NCBI GenBank assembly: GCA_018660305.1
Contig: JABJKO010000320.1
Span: 1-32,072, forward strand
Length of the DNA stretch: 32,072 bases
Source of the DNA: Rhodospirillaceae bacterium
GTDB taxonomy: Bacteria; Pseudomonadota; Alphaproteobacteria; MPNO01; UBA2964
Direction of reading: 5' to 3'
How positions within the stretch are numbered: the stretch's first letter is position 1; each line of letters opens with the position of its first letter. The translations under genes were made by a program, and so were the position numbers. Positions 7,797-16,148 of this stretch are shown one piece after another. The notes under the pieces were generated by a model. That model was not told where the DNA came from. It saw only the letters and a list, made by a program, of their open reading frames with translations, and made no database searches.

Positions 7797-10136
7797 ATGG
7801 TACAGAAATTCGGCATCGGGCAGCCTGTTCCCCGCTCCGAAGACCCGCGGCTTTTGACCGGCCGCGGCCGTTATATGGACGACAACGTCCTGCCGCGGGA
7901 AACCCGTGCCTATATCCTGCGCTCGCCCCACGCCCACGCCACAATCCTGTCCATGGATATCAGCACGGCAAAGGCGGCGCCGGGCGTGATCGAGATCCTC
8001 ACCGGTCAGGATTACGTGGATGACGGGTACGGCATTCTGGAATGCACCCCCAAGCAGAAGCGCCGCGACGGCTCCCCCATGTTCGAGCCGGTCAACCGGG
8101 TGCTGGTCCTCGATGAAGTGAAAATGGTCGGCGATTATGTGGCTCTGGTCATCGCCGAGACACTGGATCAGGCGAGGGATGCCGCCGAACTTATCGAAGT
8201 CGATTACGATATCCTGCCGTCGGTTTCCACGCCCTATGAGGCGGCGCAGCCCGATGCGCCGAAAATTTGGGCCGATTCCGAAGACAATCACTGCTTTGTC
8301 CATACCGTTGGCGATAAGGCCGCGACCGATGCGGCGTTCGAGGCGGCAGCCCATGTGGTCAAGGGCCGCCTGCCGGTCAATCGCAGCGCGCATCTGACCA
8401 TGGAGCCGCGTGGCGCCATTGGAGATTACAATTCGGGTATGGATTCATGGCTGCTCTACACCGGGTGCCATTACCCGTGGCAGATGAGAAGCGAACTCGC
8501 CCAGAAAATCTTCCGGGAGCCGGAAAGCAAGTTCCGTGTCATCGCCGGCGATATGGGCGGCAGCTTTGGTCTGCGTGGCGCCACCTACCGCGAACATGTT
8601 CTGGTCCTTTGGGCCTCGCGCCGTATCGGACGGCCGGTCAAATGGGTAAGTGACCGTTCGGAAGGTTTCATGAGCGATCACCACGGCCGCGATGTCTATT
8701 GGGAGGGCGAGATTGCCCTGGACGACAATGGCAAGTTCCTCGCCGTGCGGGCCAGAAGCTTTGCCAATGTGGGCGCCTATCTGGCGGGCAAGGGGACATT
8801 GCCGCCCATCGCCAATCTCGGCACCATGGCGGGGACGTATGACATCCCGGCCATGCACACGGATGTGACGGCGGTGTTCACAAACACCAACCCCATCTGC
8901 CCGTTCCGCGGCAACGGCCGGCCCGAGGCGTCTTATGTGATCGAACGCCTCATCGATCTGGCCGCCGACGACATCGGCATGGATGCGGCGGAACTGCGGC
9001 GCATCAACCAGATCCCTCCGGAGGCCATCCCCTACAAGACGGCACTGACCTTCACCTATGACAGTGGCAATTTCGGCGACAATCTCGAAAAAGGCCTGGT
9101 GATGGGTGATTATGCCGGCTTCGCAGCCCGCCGCGACGAGTCAAAGAAGAACGGCAAGCTGCGCGGTATCGGCGTTTCCAACAGCATCGAGCGGGCCGGC
9201 GCACCGAGCCTTGAATCGGCGGAAATCCGGTTCGACGCAACCGGCACCGTCACACTCTATGCCGGCACCAGCCAGCAGGGGCAGGGCCATGAGACCATCT
9301 ACAAGCAGATCATGAACGAGACTCTGGGGCTGGATTTTGAGGATATCTCCTTCAACGAGGGCGACACGGCCATCCTCGCCTTTGGCGGCGGCACCGGCGG
9401 GTCGCGCTCGGCGACCCTCGGCGGCGGTGCCGTTCTGAGATGTTCGGAAAAGATCCTCGAAAAAGCCATGAAGATTGCCGCCCACATGCTGGAAACAGCG
9501 GAGACCGATATGGAGTTCGCGGAAGGGCAGTTTACCGTTGCCGGTACCGACCGCTCCATCAGTCTCCAGGATGTGGCCAAGGAATCCTACAAGCCCGGCA
9601 AGATGCCCGACGATGTGGAGCCCGGCCTGTCGGCGTTGCAGACTTTCGAGACATCGGCGGAGAACTTTCCCAATGGCTGTCATGTCTGCGAAGTGGAGAT
9701 CGATGAGGAAACCGGCGTTCTCGATATCGTGAATTACAACGTGGTCGACGATGTGGGGACGGTGCTCAATCCGTTGACGCTCAAGGGTCAGATCCAGGGC
9801 GGTGTTGCCCACGGTGTCGGTCAGGCATTGCTTGAAGAAATCGTGTTCGACGAGGGGAGTGGCCAGCTTGTAACCGGTTCCTTCATGGATTACGCCATGC
9901 CGCGCGCCGACAACATGAGCTATGTGGAAGTCCAGAGTAACCCGTGCCCGACGGCGACCAACCCGCTGGGCTGCAAGGGCGCGGGCGAAGCCGGCACGGT
10001 GGGCGCGGTGCCCTGCGTGATGAACGCGGTGGTCGATGCGCTGTCTGTCTATGGCGTGCGCCACATGGATATGCCGGCGACGCCGGGCCGCATCTGGCAG
10101 ACCATCCAGGACGCAAAAAAGGGACAGGCCGCCTGA
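7797..10136 (+). CDS. Xanthine dehydrogenase/CO dehydrogenase-family molybdopterin-binding subunit
   Basis: This 779-residue protein matches the large molybdenum-cofactor subunit of the xanthine oxidase family. In order it has an N-terminal hammerhead domain (GIGQPVPRSEDPRLLTG onward), the MoCo motifs GDMGGSFGLRG, PFRGNGRPEASYVIERL, QGQGHETIYKQIMNE and GGTGGSRSATLGGG, and the catalytic glutamate Glu731 in GCKGAGEAGT. The family hydroxylates N-heterocycles, aldehydes or CO using water as oxygen donor. The active-site loop reads PFRGNGR, not the AYxCSFR of true (form I) CO dehydrogenase, so CO oxidation is unlikely. The usual iron-sulfur and FAD subunits are absent from the window, which is odd. 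I chose ATG 7797 over TTG 7776 because AGGGAG lies 9 bases before it. An alpha/beta hydrolase follows after 15 bases and is probably co-transcribed. Confidence 0.88.
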   Translation: MVQKFGIGQPVPRSEDPRLLTGRGRYMDDNVLPRETRAYILRSPHAHATILSMDISTAKAAPGVIEILTGQDYVDDGYGILECTPKQKRRDGSPMFEPVNRVLVLDEVKMVGDYVALVIAETLDQARDAAELIEVDYDILPSVSTPYEAAQPDAPKIWADSEDNHCFVHTVGDKAATDAAFEAAAHVVKGRLPVNRSAHLTMEPRGAIGDYNSGMDSWLLYTGCHYPWQMRSELAQKIFREPESKFRVIAGDMGGSFGLRGATYREHVLVLWASRRIGRPVKWVSDRSEGFMSDHHGRDVYWEGEIALDDNGKFLAVRARSFANVGAYLAGKGTLPPIANLGTMAGTYDIPAMHTDVTAVFTNTNPICPFRGNGRPEASYVIERLIDLAADDIGMDAAELRRINQIPPEAIPYKTALTFTYDSGNFGDNLEKGLVMGDYAGFAARRDESKKNGKLRGIGVSNSIERAGAPSLESAEIRFDATGTVTLYAGTSQQGQGHETIYKQIMNETLGLDFEDISFNEGDTAILAFGGGTGGSRSATLGGGAVLRCSEKILEKAMKIAAHMLETAETDMEFAEGQFTVAGTDRSISLQDVAKESYKPGKMPDDVEPGLSALQTFETSAENFPNGCHVCEVEIDEETGVLDIVNYNVVDDVGTVLNPLTLKGQIQGGVAHGVGQALLEEIVFDEGSGQLVTGSFMDYAMPRADNMSYVEVQSNPCPTATNPLGCKGAGEAGTVGAVPCVMNAVVDALSVYGVRHMDMPATPGRIWQTIQDAKKGQAA

Positions 10137-10151
10137 GACCGGCATAGCGCC

Positions 10152-11054
10152 ATGCTGATGATCGACAAGCCGGTTTCCATCGGCGGCGGCGATCAGGCAC
10201 TGCATGGGTCCCTTGTCGTGCCCGAAGGCAGCGGCCCCTATGATGCCGTGTTGATCTGGTCCGGTTCGGGGCCAACCGACCGCGATGGCAATGGCCAGCC
10301 CGGCCTAAAGAACAACAGCCTCAAAATGTTGGCCCATGGGTTGGGCGAGGCCGGTTATATTTCGTTGCGAACCGACAAGCGCGGGATCGGTGAAAGCGCA
10401 CCCGCGGTAAAGAACGAGGCCGATCTGCGGCTTGAAAGCTACGTGGACGATGCCGTGCGCTGGGCGCGGTTTCTGCAGGATGTGCCGAACGTTCGCCGGG
10501 TGTTTTTGCTGGGGCATAGTGAAGGCGGGCTGATTGCCACCCTGGCCGCACAGACCTTCAAGGCAAGTGGGCTTATTCTGCTGGCCGCTGTCGGCCATCC
10601 GGCCGCCGAAATGATCCGCCGGCAGCTTGCCGCCCCTGGCATTGCGATCCCCGACGAGCTGCTGGATGAAATCCACGCGATCATGAAATCACTGGAAGCC
10701 GGAACTCTGGTTCCCCAGATTCCGTCCGAACTCAACGCCCAATACCGGCCATCGGTTCAGCCCTATCTGATGTCCTGGTTCAAGTACGATCCGGTGAAAG
10801 AACTAGCCCTGGTGACGGTCCCTACGCTGATCATACAGGGTACGAATGATTTGCAGGTATCAGTGGAGGATGTAGACCGGCTGGCGGGAGCCCGGCCGGG
10901 TATTTCATCATTAAAAATCAATCAGATGAATCACGTTCTTAAAGTCGCTCCGCCGGACCGGGAAGGCAATTTCGCGACCTATACAAAGCCCTTGTTGCCC
11001 TTGGCGCCTGAGTTACTACCGGCAATCGTCGGATTTCTGAAAGACAATGGCTGA
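10152..11054 (+). CDS. Alpha/beta hydrolase
   Basis: This 300-residue serine hydrolase has a complete catalytic triad: Ser123 in the nucleophile elbow GHSEGG, Asp233 in IIQGTNDLQVS and His261 in NQMNHVLK. The oxyanion-side stretch IWSGSGPTDRDGN near residue 38 is typical of the dienelactone-hydrolase/acyl-peptidase-like group. There is no signal peptide, so it should act in the cytoplasm on an ester, thioester or amide. It starts 15 bases after the molybdenum hydroxylase stop and probably shares its transcript, so it may hydrolyse that enzyme's product or a precursor. The start is poorly supported because I see no clear ribosome binding site before ATG 10152; translational coupling would explain that. 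It faces the Rieske oxygenase beta subunit gene across 7 bases. Confidence 0.82.
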   Translation: MLMIDKPVSIGGGDQALHGSLVVPEGSGPYDAVLIWSGSGPTDRDGNGQPGLKNNSLKMLAHGLGEAGYISLRTDKRGIGESAPAVKNEADLRLESYVDDAVRWARFLQDVPNVRRVFLLGHSEGGLIATLAAQTFKASGLILLAAVGHPAAEMIRRQLAAPGIAIPDELLDEIHAIMKSLEAGTLVPQIPSELNAQYRPSVQPYLMSWFKYDPVKELALVTVPTLIIQGTNDLQVSVEDVDRLAGARPGISSLKINQMNHVLKVAPPDREGNFATYTKPLLPLAPELLPAIVGFLKDNG

Positions 11055-11061
11055 TCGGCGG

Positions 11062-11520
11062 CTAAATCGGAAAATGGGTGCCGCCACCAAGGTCCCGCGT
11101 GTCAAGCCGGGCTTCGCGATTTCGGAGCAAGGGGCGATTGCCGCCGAGGTCGACAACGTCGTTGTAACGCCCCGCCGCAAATAGCTTGGTGATCCCTTCA
11201 AGATCGGTGTGAACCGCCAGGAACGTGGTTGTTACCTGTGCGGTGCTTTCATCGCTACGCTCGATCAACGCCACATTGGCATGGCGCAGAAAGCGGCCAT
11301 TGAGAGTCACATGGTTTTCCAGATTGCCGAACAGATGTGCCATGCCGGCGCGGTCCTGTTCGAGCCAGACCATGTCCTTGCGCAGTTCCGGGCTATGGGT
11401 GGTGATGCGGTAAGTGAAGTCTTCCGTGCATAGATCGAGATAACCGTCCCAATTGTTATCATCCAGACACAGGCATGATTGATGGATCAGCGTCCGTAAG
11501 TCGTCATCGGCAAGGGTCAT
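11062..11520 (-). CDS. Ring-hydroxylating oxygenase beta (small) subunit
   Basis: This 152-residue protein fits the small-subunit family of Rieske ring-hydroxylating oxygenases (SnoaL/NTF2-like fold). It shows the typical acidic N-terminal helix (LCLDDNNWDGYLDLCTEDF), the YRITTHSPELRKDM strand region and the C-terminal GRYNDVVDLGGNRPLLRNRE segment. In the family it packs against the alpha subunit in an alpha3beta3 complex and mainly stabilises it. Its ATG overlaps the TGA of the alpha gene (ATGA at 11517-11520 on the minus strand), so the two are translationally coupled and should be made in equal amounts. The frame is open further upstream inside the alpha gene, but the family length and the overlap support this start. 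Confidence 0.85.
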   Translation of the reverse strand: MTLADDDLRTLIHQSCLCLDDNNWDGYLDLCTEDFTYRITTHSPELRKDMVWLEQDRAGMAHLFGNLENHVTLNGRFLRHANVALIERSDESTAQVTTTFLAVHTDLEGITKLFAAGRYNDVVDLGGNRPLLRNREARLDTRDLGGGTHFPI

Positions 11521-12737
11521 GCGGGGTCCGATATGTTCACCGGATTGTGCGCCGGGCGGCCCATGCGCTTGCTCCATTCCGCATAGAAGCTGCGCATCAT
11601 GGCGTCGTCCTGGGTCTTCAGATCCTCGTGCCGGGCGATCACCGAATAGGGCGCGGCGCCATGGCGGTTGGCGGCCTCGACGCATTCTACCGCATAGGCG
11701 TCTTCGTATAGGTTCCGTCCCAGCGGCCCCCAGACCTGGTTGTGGTGATTGCGGCGCATGGTGCGGTCCTTTTCGGATTCGCCCTTGATCCCGATGCCGC
11801 GCCATTCCACCAGGGTCTTGTCGGGGCCAAGCGGCGTTGACGTATCGATGCGGATCACGGTGGCGCGGCACAGGATATTGGTGTCGGGAAAAATCTTTAC
11901 CGTCCTGAACTCATTGGGCTGCATGCCGGGCAGGGGCGCCGTGTCGCGCTGGGCCCAACCTTTAATGTTTGAATAGGTCTGCTGCATGGGGTTCAGCGTG
12001 CCGTGCCCGCCGGGATAAAGCCGCCAGGTGCGTTCGCCATAGCCCTTGCTTTTCATGGCGACATTGCGGTTCACGTAGTGAAGATACTCGTGATAGGTCT
12101 CCATGTTGGTCTCGTGCCACTGCTTCCAGTTCACATCCAGCACGGTCTGGTGATAGTGGAAGACTTCCAAATCCTTGGCACCCATCACATCTTCCACGTT
12201 CTCCAGCGCATCGCCGAGGTAATCGTCCAACTCGGGCGCATCGTCGTCGAGATTGACGAACACCATGCCGAGGCGCACGCCGGTGCGAACTTCGCGCAAT
12301 CCCCGGTTTTCCTTGCAGATGCCGCTTTCCTCATAGGCGCCTTCGCGCGGGATGGCGATGCACGCGCCCTTGGAATTGAAGGCCCAGCGGTGGAACAGGC
12401 AGATCCATTGCTTGGCATTGCCGCTGGGTTCGCGCAGCACCATGGCCGAACGGTGCGAGCAGGCATTGATGAAGGTGCGGATCACATTGTCTTCGCTGCG
12501 CGTGACGATCAGCGGAATGCCGGCGTGGTTGAGACAGCGGTAATCGTAGATTTCGGGAATTTCGCTTTCGTGACAGGCAAATTTCCAGGTCGCTTTCTTG
12601 ACCTTCTCCATTTCCTCGTCAAACAGAGTCTGGTCCGTATAGACCAGCGAGCTGACAAAATCCTCCGCCGCGACGGGTGGCGGGGATTCCCATTCACGCC
12701 CGGTCTTGGCACGTCCGGTCTTGGATGTCTTGGACAA
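11517..12737 (-). CDS. Ring-hydroxylating oxygenase alpha subunit (Rieske)
   Basis: This 406-residue catalytic subunit has a Rieske [2Fe-2S] site Cys93-x-His95 ... Cys113-x2-His116 (ACSHRS and CLFHRW, 17 residues between). It also has a mononuclear iron site with His216 and His220 in ETYHEYLHY. The residue that normally bridges the two centres is Asp in most family members but is Glu213 here, as in the carnitine oxygenase CntA. The enzyme would add O2 to an aromatic, heterocyclic or quaternary-amine-like substrate, with electrons from a reductase that is not encoded nearby. I place the start at TTG 12737 because GGAGG lies 5 bases before it; the longer frame to 12803 adds residues with no family counterpart. 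The beta-subunit gene follows with a 4-base overlap. Confidence 0.87.
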   Translation of the reverse strand: MSKTSKTGRAKTGREWESPPPVAAEDFVSSLVYTDQTLFDEEMEKVKKATWKFACHESEIPEIYDYRCLNHAGIPLIVTRSEDNVIRTFINACSHRSAMVLREPSGNAKQWICLFHRWAFNSKGACIAIPREGAYEESGICKENRGLREVRTGVRLGMVFVNLDDDAPELDDYLGDALENVEDVMGAKDLEVFHYHQTVLDVNWKQWHETNMETYHEYLHYVNRNVAMKSKGYGERTWRLYPGGHGTLNPMQQTYSNIKGWAQRDTAPLPGMQPNEFRTVKIFPDTNILCRATVIRIDTSTPLGPDKTLVEWRGIGIKGESEKDRTMRRNHHNQVWGPLGRNLYEDAYAVECVEAANRHGAAPYSVIARHEDLKTQDDAMMRSFYAEWSKRMGRPAHNPVNISDPA

Positions 12738-12907
12738 GAGAACCTCCGGATCAGAAGAAAATATCGTGTACCCGACGGTAAATGGACGCCTTGCCCGGGT
12801 CAAATGGCTTGGCGTGCCGGTTGCCGAATAGATCGGAAGCGTTCGAGGGGATGAAGCTGACTTCGTCCTGTTATATGGTTCGATCTTGATGCAAACGGAG
12901 CAGTGAT
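12738..12907. promoter_or_regulatory. Divergent intergenic region between the Rieske oxygenase and amidase genes
   Basis: This 170-base gap must hold the promoters for the leftward oxygenase and the rightward amidase. On the minus strand GGAGG at about 12743-12747 serves the TTG start of the oxygenase. On the plus strand GGAG just before 12908 serves the amidase. I find no convincing promoter hexamers or long inverted repeat. Confidence 0.35.
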
Positions 12908-14338
12908 ATGGCTGACGATCTTTGGCGGTGGAGCGCGGTGGACATAACCCATGGGGTTCGCACGGGTCTGATTTCCGCGCGCGAGGCGACGGAGAACTGT
13001 TTCGAGCGGCTGAACGCCGTCAACCCGGCCATCAACGCGGTGGTTGATGTCCTGGAGGATGAGGCCCTGTCCTCGGCGGACGCAGCGGATGCGGCGGTGA
13101 AAAGTGGCGAGCCATTGGGTCCGCTTCATGGCGTGCCGATCACAGTCAAGATCAATACGGACTATGCCGGCCGGGCCACCACCAACGGCGTCGTGGCTTT
13201 CAAGAATTTCATCGCGGATGAAGACAGCGCGATCGTCGCCAGCTTGCGCGACGCTGGTGCGGTGATCGTCGGGCGCACCAATGTACCGGCTTTCTCGACG
13301 CGGTTCTTTACCGACAACGCGCTGCATGGCCGTACGTTCAATCCATGGGATGCCGGCCGGACGCCGGGTGGATCCAGCGGTGGGGCAGCCGCTGCAGTGG
13401 CCGCGGGCATCGGCGCCATTGCTCACGGCAATGACCGCGCCGGCTCGGTGCGCTATCCGGCCTATGCCTGCGGCGTGAGTGGTCTGCGGCCGACGGTCGG
13501 GCGTTTTCCCAATTTCAATCCCAGTGCCAAACAGGAACGCGGTTTGTTCTCCCAGATTACGTCTGTACACGGGCCGATGGCGCGTTCCGTCGCCGATTTG
13601 CGTCTGGCCGTTGATGCCATGAGTGTGTGCGATATCCGGGATCCGTGGAGCGTTGCCGTAAACGAAAGCACTGCGGAGCCGGCACGCCCCCTCTCCGTTG
13701 CTGTGTTGACTGCCGATGGGTCGGTCGATTGCGATCCGGCGGTTTTGGCGGCACTTGACCGGGCGGCCGGTTGGTTGGGGGATACCGGCTATCAGGTGGA
13801 ACATGTGACGCCGCCTCATATGGCGGAAGCGTCTAACCTTTTCTGGTCATTGATGCTGACCGAAGAAGGCATGATGGCCGATAAAGACGGCGCGTCGTCA
13901 GCCAACAGCATTGATGAGCTGGGCGATGAGGCGGTGATCAAGGCGCGTCATTCAACCATGGCCAATGCGACGCTCCTGGACCATGGCGCGTTCATCCGTG
14001 CGCTGGCCCGACGCACCGCCATCCTGCGTGACTGGCTTCAGTTTCTTGAGCGCTATCCCATCGTCCTGATGCCGGTTTCCTGGAAACTGCCCTTCCCCAT
14101 AGATTATGACCAGCAGGGTGATGCGGCGTTAGGTGAACTGGTGCGGGCCCATGAACCCCTGACCGCCATATCCCTCCTTGGACTACCTGGACTTTCCGTT
14201 CCTACCGGTACAGAGAACGGGGTTCCCATGGGCGTTCAGATTGTCGCCAACCGGTTCCGGGAAGAACTGTGCCTGTCGGTGGGTGAGGTGATCGAAGCGC
14301 ACTGCCCCATGGGGACGCCCATCGATCCAATTGGATAA
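12908..14338 (+). CDS. Amidase-signature-family amidohydrolase
   Basis: This 476-residue enzyme has the Ser-cisSer-Lys triad of the amidase signature family: Lys81 (GVPITVKINTDYAG), Ser156 (TPGGSSGGAAAAVAAG) and Ser180 (GSVRYPAYACGVSG). The spacings (75 and 24 residues) match those of GatA. It would hydrolyse an amide to an acid and ammonia in the cytoplasm. The GGS normally found at the nucleophile is AGS here (Ala179), a small change beside the active site. No gatB or gatC lies nearby, so this is a free amidase and not the tRNA amidotransferase subunit. It stands alone between divergent oxygenase genes and a convergent DUF1194 gene 7 bases away. Substrate is unknown. Confidence 0.87.
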   Translation: MADDLWRWSAVDITHGVRTGLISAREATENCFERLNAVNPAINAVVDVLEDEALSSADAADAAVKSGEPLGPLHGVPITVKINTDYAGRATTNGVVAFKNFIADEDSAIVASLRDAGAVIVGRTNVPAFSTRFFTDNALHGRTFNPWDAGRTPGGSSGGAAAAVAAGIGAIAHGNDRAGSVRYPAYACGVSGLRPTVGRFPNFNPSAKQERGLFSQITSVHGPMARSVADLRLAVDAMSVCDIRDPWSVAVNESTAEPARPLSVAVLTADGSVDCDPAVLAALDRAAGWLGDTGYQVEHVTPPHMAEASNLFWSLMLTEEGMMADKDGASSANSIDELGDEAVIKARHSTMANATLLDHGAFIRALARRTAILRDWLQFLERYPIVLMPVSWKLPFPIDYDQQGDAALGELVRAHEPLTAISLLGLPGLSVPTGTENGVPMGVQIVANRFREELCLSVGEVIEAHCPMGTPIDPIG

Positions 14339-14345
14339 CGGCGCC

Positions 14346-15071
14346 TCAATGACGCCGTGCTGTTTGGTTTGAATCCGCGGGCTTCTTGCCGGCAATCTCG
14401 AGAATGAGCTTGCGGCGGATGGCGGTATAAAAATCCTTGAATCCCTGGGCGGCGATGTAAAAGGCGCCGGGGCCGCCGATCACGTTGGTTTTGAAGAATT
14501 CCGCGAGATAGTCGCCTTCAAAGGCGAGGATGGGCAGGCCGTTGACCGTGATGCGCTTGGAGACCGCGTAGTCGCGCCCGTCGATGGCGTTCATGCCGTT
14601 GCGGTCGGGCCCGTCGCCCGAAATATCGATGACCCGCCTTGTGCCGTCAATTTTGTTGCGCAGGATGGATTCCGCACCATAGACGATGGCATCGCCCACC
14701 GCCGTGCCGCCGCCATAAAGCTCGCGCGGATGGTCCTCCAGTGTTTTCGCAAAGGCCGCGATATCGGGCCCGGTTCGAATGATTGTCCAATCGACGATGG
14801 GGACCTTGAGTTCCGGCCCGCTCCATTCCACATAGGACAGCGCGATGCGTCCCAGGATACCGCCCTTGATTGCCTTGATGATGGCGGGATCGCGAAGCGC
14901 CTTGGCCGTGCCTCGTCTTTGCAGGATGAATTCCTCATCATCGACGCTGCCCGACCCGTCTGCCATCAGGATCAGTTCTAAATCGACCGCCGCCAACGGT
15001 GCCTTTTGGGCCAAGGAGGGCTGATGCCAAAGCACCACGAATAGAAGCACAAATAACAATCGCTGGACCAT
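14346..15071 (-). CDS. DUF1194 von Willebrand-A-like exported protein
   Basis: This 241-residue protein begins with a clear signal peptide (MVQRLLFVLLFVVLWHQ, cleavage likely after SLA), then a von Willebrand factor A-like domain with the metal-binding DxSxS motif in LMADGSGSVDDEEF. A threonine in GGGTAVGDAIVYG and an aspartate in ISGDGPDRNG complete a metal-ion-dependent adhesion site. DUF1194 proteins are small exported vWA proteins of unknown role, found mainly in Alphaproteobacteria. It is the last gene of the minus-strand series after the NMT1-like gene, about 105 bases away, so it may or may not share that transcript. Family is fairly sure; function is not known. Confidence 0.8.
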   Translation of the reverse strand: MVQRLLFVLLFVVLWHQPSLAQKAPLAAVDLELILMADGSGSVDDEEFILQRRGTAKALRDPAIIKAIKGGILGRIALSYVEWSGPELKVPIVDWTIIRTGPDIAAFAKTLEDHPRELYGGGTAVGDAIVYGAESILRNKIDGTRRVIDISGDGPDRNGMNAIDGRDYAVSKRITVNGLPILAFEGDYLAEFFKTNVIGGPGAFYIAAQGFKDFYTAIRRKLILEIAGKKPADSNQTARRH

Positions 15072-15176
15072 CGGTGACCTGTCAGAGAGTGCGACGGACG
15101 ATTTGTATGATTTCGCGTTACTCTATGGATAACAGTTGTTTGGCGGGAACAATCCCGCCACTGACGTATTTTTCTG

Positions 15177-16118
15177 TTATTCCGCGGCGGCGTGGGCGGT
15201 CGACTGAACATCCATGTTGACCAGATCGGCGGCGCTGTCTGTGTTGATCAGCATGCCCCAGCTCTTGATCCAGTTTGCCGTGCGTTCCAGTTCGGCGTCC
15301 GGGATGGGGGCGGGGTTCACGACGACGATATTGCTTTCACGGATATCGCTGGCGGAAAGTGCGGCAATCTCGGGATCTTTCCTGCCGTGGAAATCGATGA
15401 AGTATTGCAGATATTTTTTCTTGTCGGCGTTGATGCGCCGCACGGCCTCGCAGACGGCGCGATTGAACATGCCATAGGTTTCGGCATCGACCTTGTCCGA
15501 GGCAACTTCGGTGCCGTGGAAGAAGGCCGAGCTGACGATACGGCAACCCTGCTTTTCGGCCAGCGTGATATAGGGCTCGGTCAGGGTGGTGGCTTCGATC
15601 TCGCCCCGCATCATGGCATCATAGCGGTATCGGGATCCCATGGGCGCCTTGCACACCTTGATCTGATCACGGGGCAGGAAGCCTTCGAGCATATGAAGCG
15701 CGAGATAATGAGTGCCGAAGAAAAACGGCACGCCCACTAGGCGGTTGGCCAGTTGCTGCGGTGTGTAGACCGGTGAATCCGGCCGCACGGCCAGGGCGGC
15801 ATATGTCACGATGGATCGCCGTCCCACCTGACGGCCGGACTGGACGCTGGAATCCTGGACGCGGCAGTAATTGCCCCATTCGCAGGCGTTATACATATCG
15901 GCCTTGCCCTGCTCGAACATGGCGCCGTGGCTGGAATGGGGGTCGGCATCCTTGGGATCGGTGATGTCAGTGTAGGTGTTGCGATCAACGCCGGCCTCGC
16001 GGTCGACCCATTCGACGATCAGCCCCTCTTTCTCGAACAGACCTTCGGCATCGGCGACCAGTTCACAAAGCCCCTGAAAGGGAAGGGTGCTTTCCAGTAC
16101 GAGTTTTTTCATGAGCAT
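15177..16118 (-). CDS. NMT1/THI5-like periplasmic-binding-fold protein without signal peptide
   Basis: This 313-residue protein looks like an NMT1/SsuA-type substrate-binding protein. It opens with a strand and the typical phrase LVADAEGLFEKEGLIVEW, and later has RPDSPVYTPQQLANRLVGVP and MMRGEIEATTLTEPYITLAEKQG. It starts directly with MLMKKLVLESTLPF and has no hydrophobic leader, so it should stay in the cytoplasm. No ABC permease or ATPase is nearby. Known cytoplasmic relatives of this fold include 4,5-dihydroxyphthalate decarboxylase and thiamine-pyrimidine synthase, so an enzyme or sensor is more likely than a transporter part (inference). AAGGA lies just before the start; ATG 16112 is an equally good alternative start. 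It follows the hydroxy-acid dehydrogenase gene by about 30 bases and should be co-transcribed. Confidence 0.7.
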   Translation of the reverse strand: MLMKKLVLESTLPFQGLCELVADAEGLFEKEGLIVEWVDREAGVDRNTYTDITDPKDADPHSSHGAMFEQGKADMYNACEWGNYCRVQDSSVQSGRQVGRRSIVTYAALAVRPDSPVYTPQQLANRLVGVPFFFGTHYLALHMLEGFLPRDQIKVCKAPMGSRYRYDAMMRGEIEATTLTEPYITLAEKQGCRIVSSAFFHGTEVASDKVDAETYGMFNRAVCEAVRRINADKKKYLQYFIDFHGRKDPEIAALSASDIRESNIVVVNPAPIPDAELERTANWIKSWGMLINTDSAADLVNMDVQSTAHAAAE

Positions 16119-16148
16119 GAGTCCTTGTTCAAATGCGACGCGAAAATT

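Noticed and set aside
7797..10136. True (form I) carbon monoxide dehydrogenase large subunit
   Set aside because: The AYxCSFR active-site loop is absent (PFRGNGR instead), and the medium and small subunit genes are not present.
9141..10205. A 354-codon minus-strand open frame opposite the molybdenum hydroxylase gene
   Set aside because: It lies wholly antisense to a gene with all family motifs, and its own translation shows no domain.
11062..11871. A longer version of the oxygenase beta subunit
   Set aside because: The extension lies inside the alpha gene in another frame. The ATG at 11520 gives the normal family length and a standard ATGA overlap.
12800..13819. A 339-codon minus-strand open frame opposite the amidase
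   Set aside because: It is antisense to a complete amidase with its catalytic triad; the translation has no family features.
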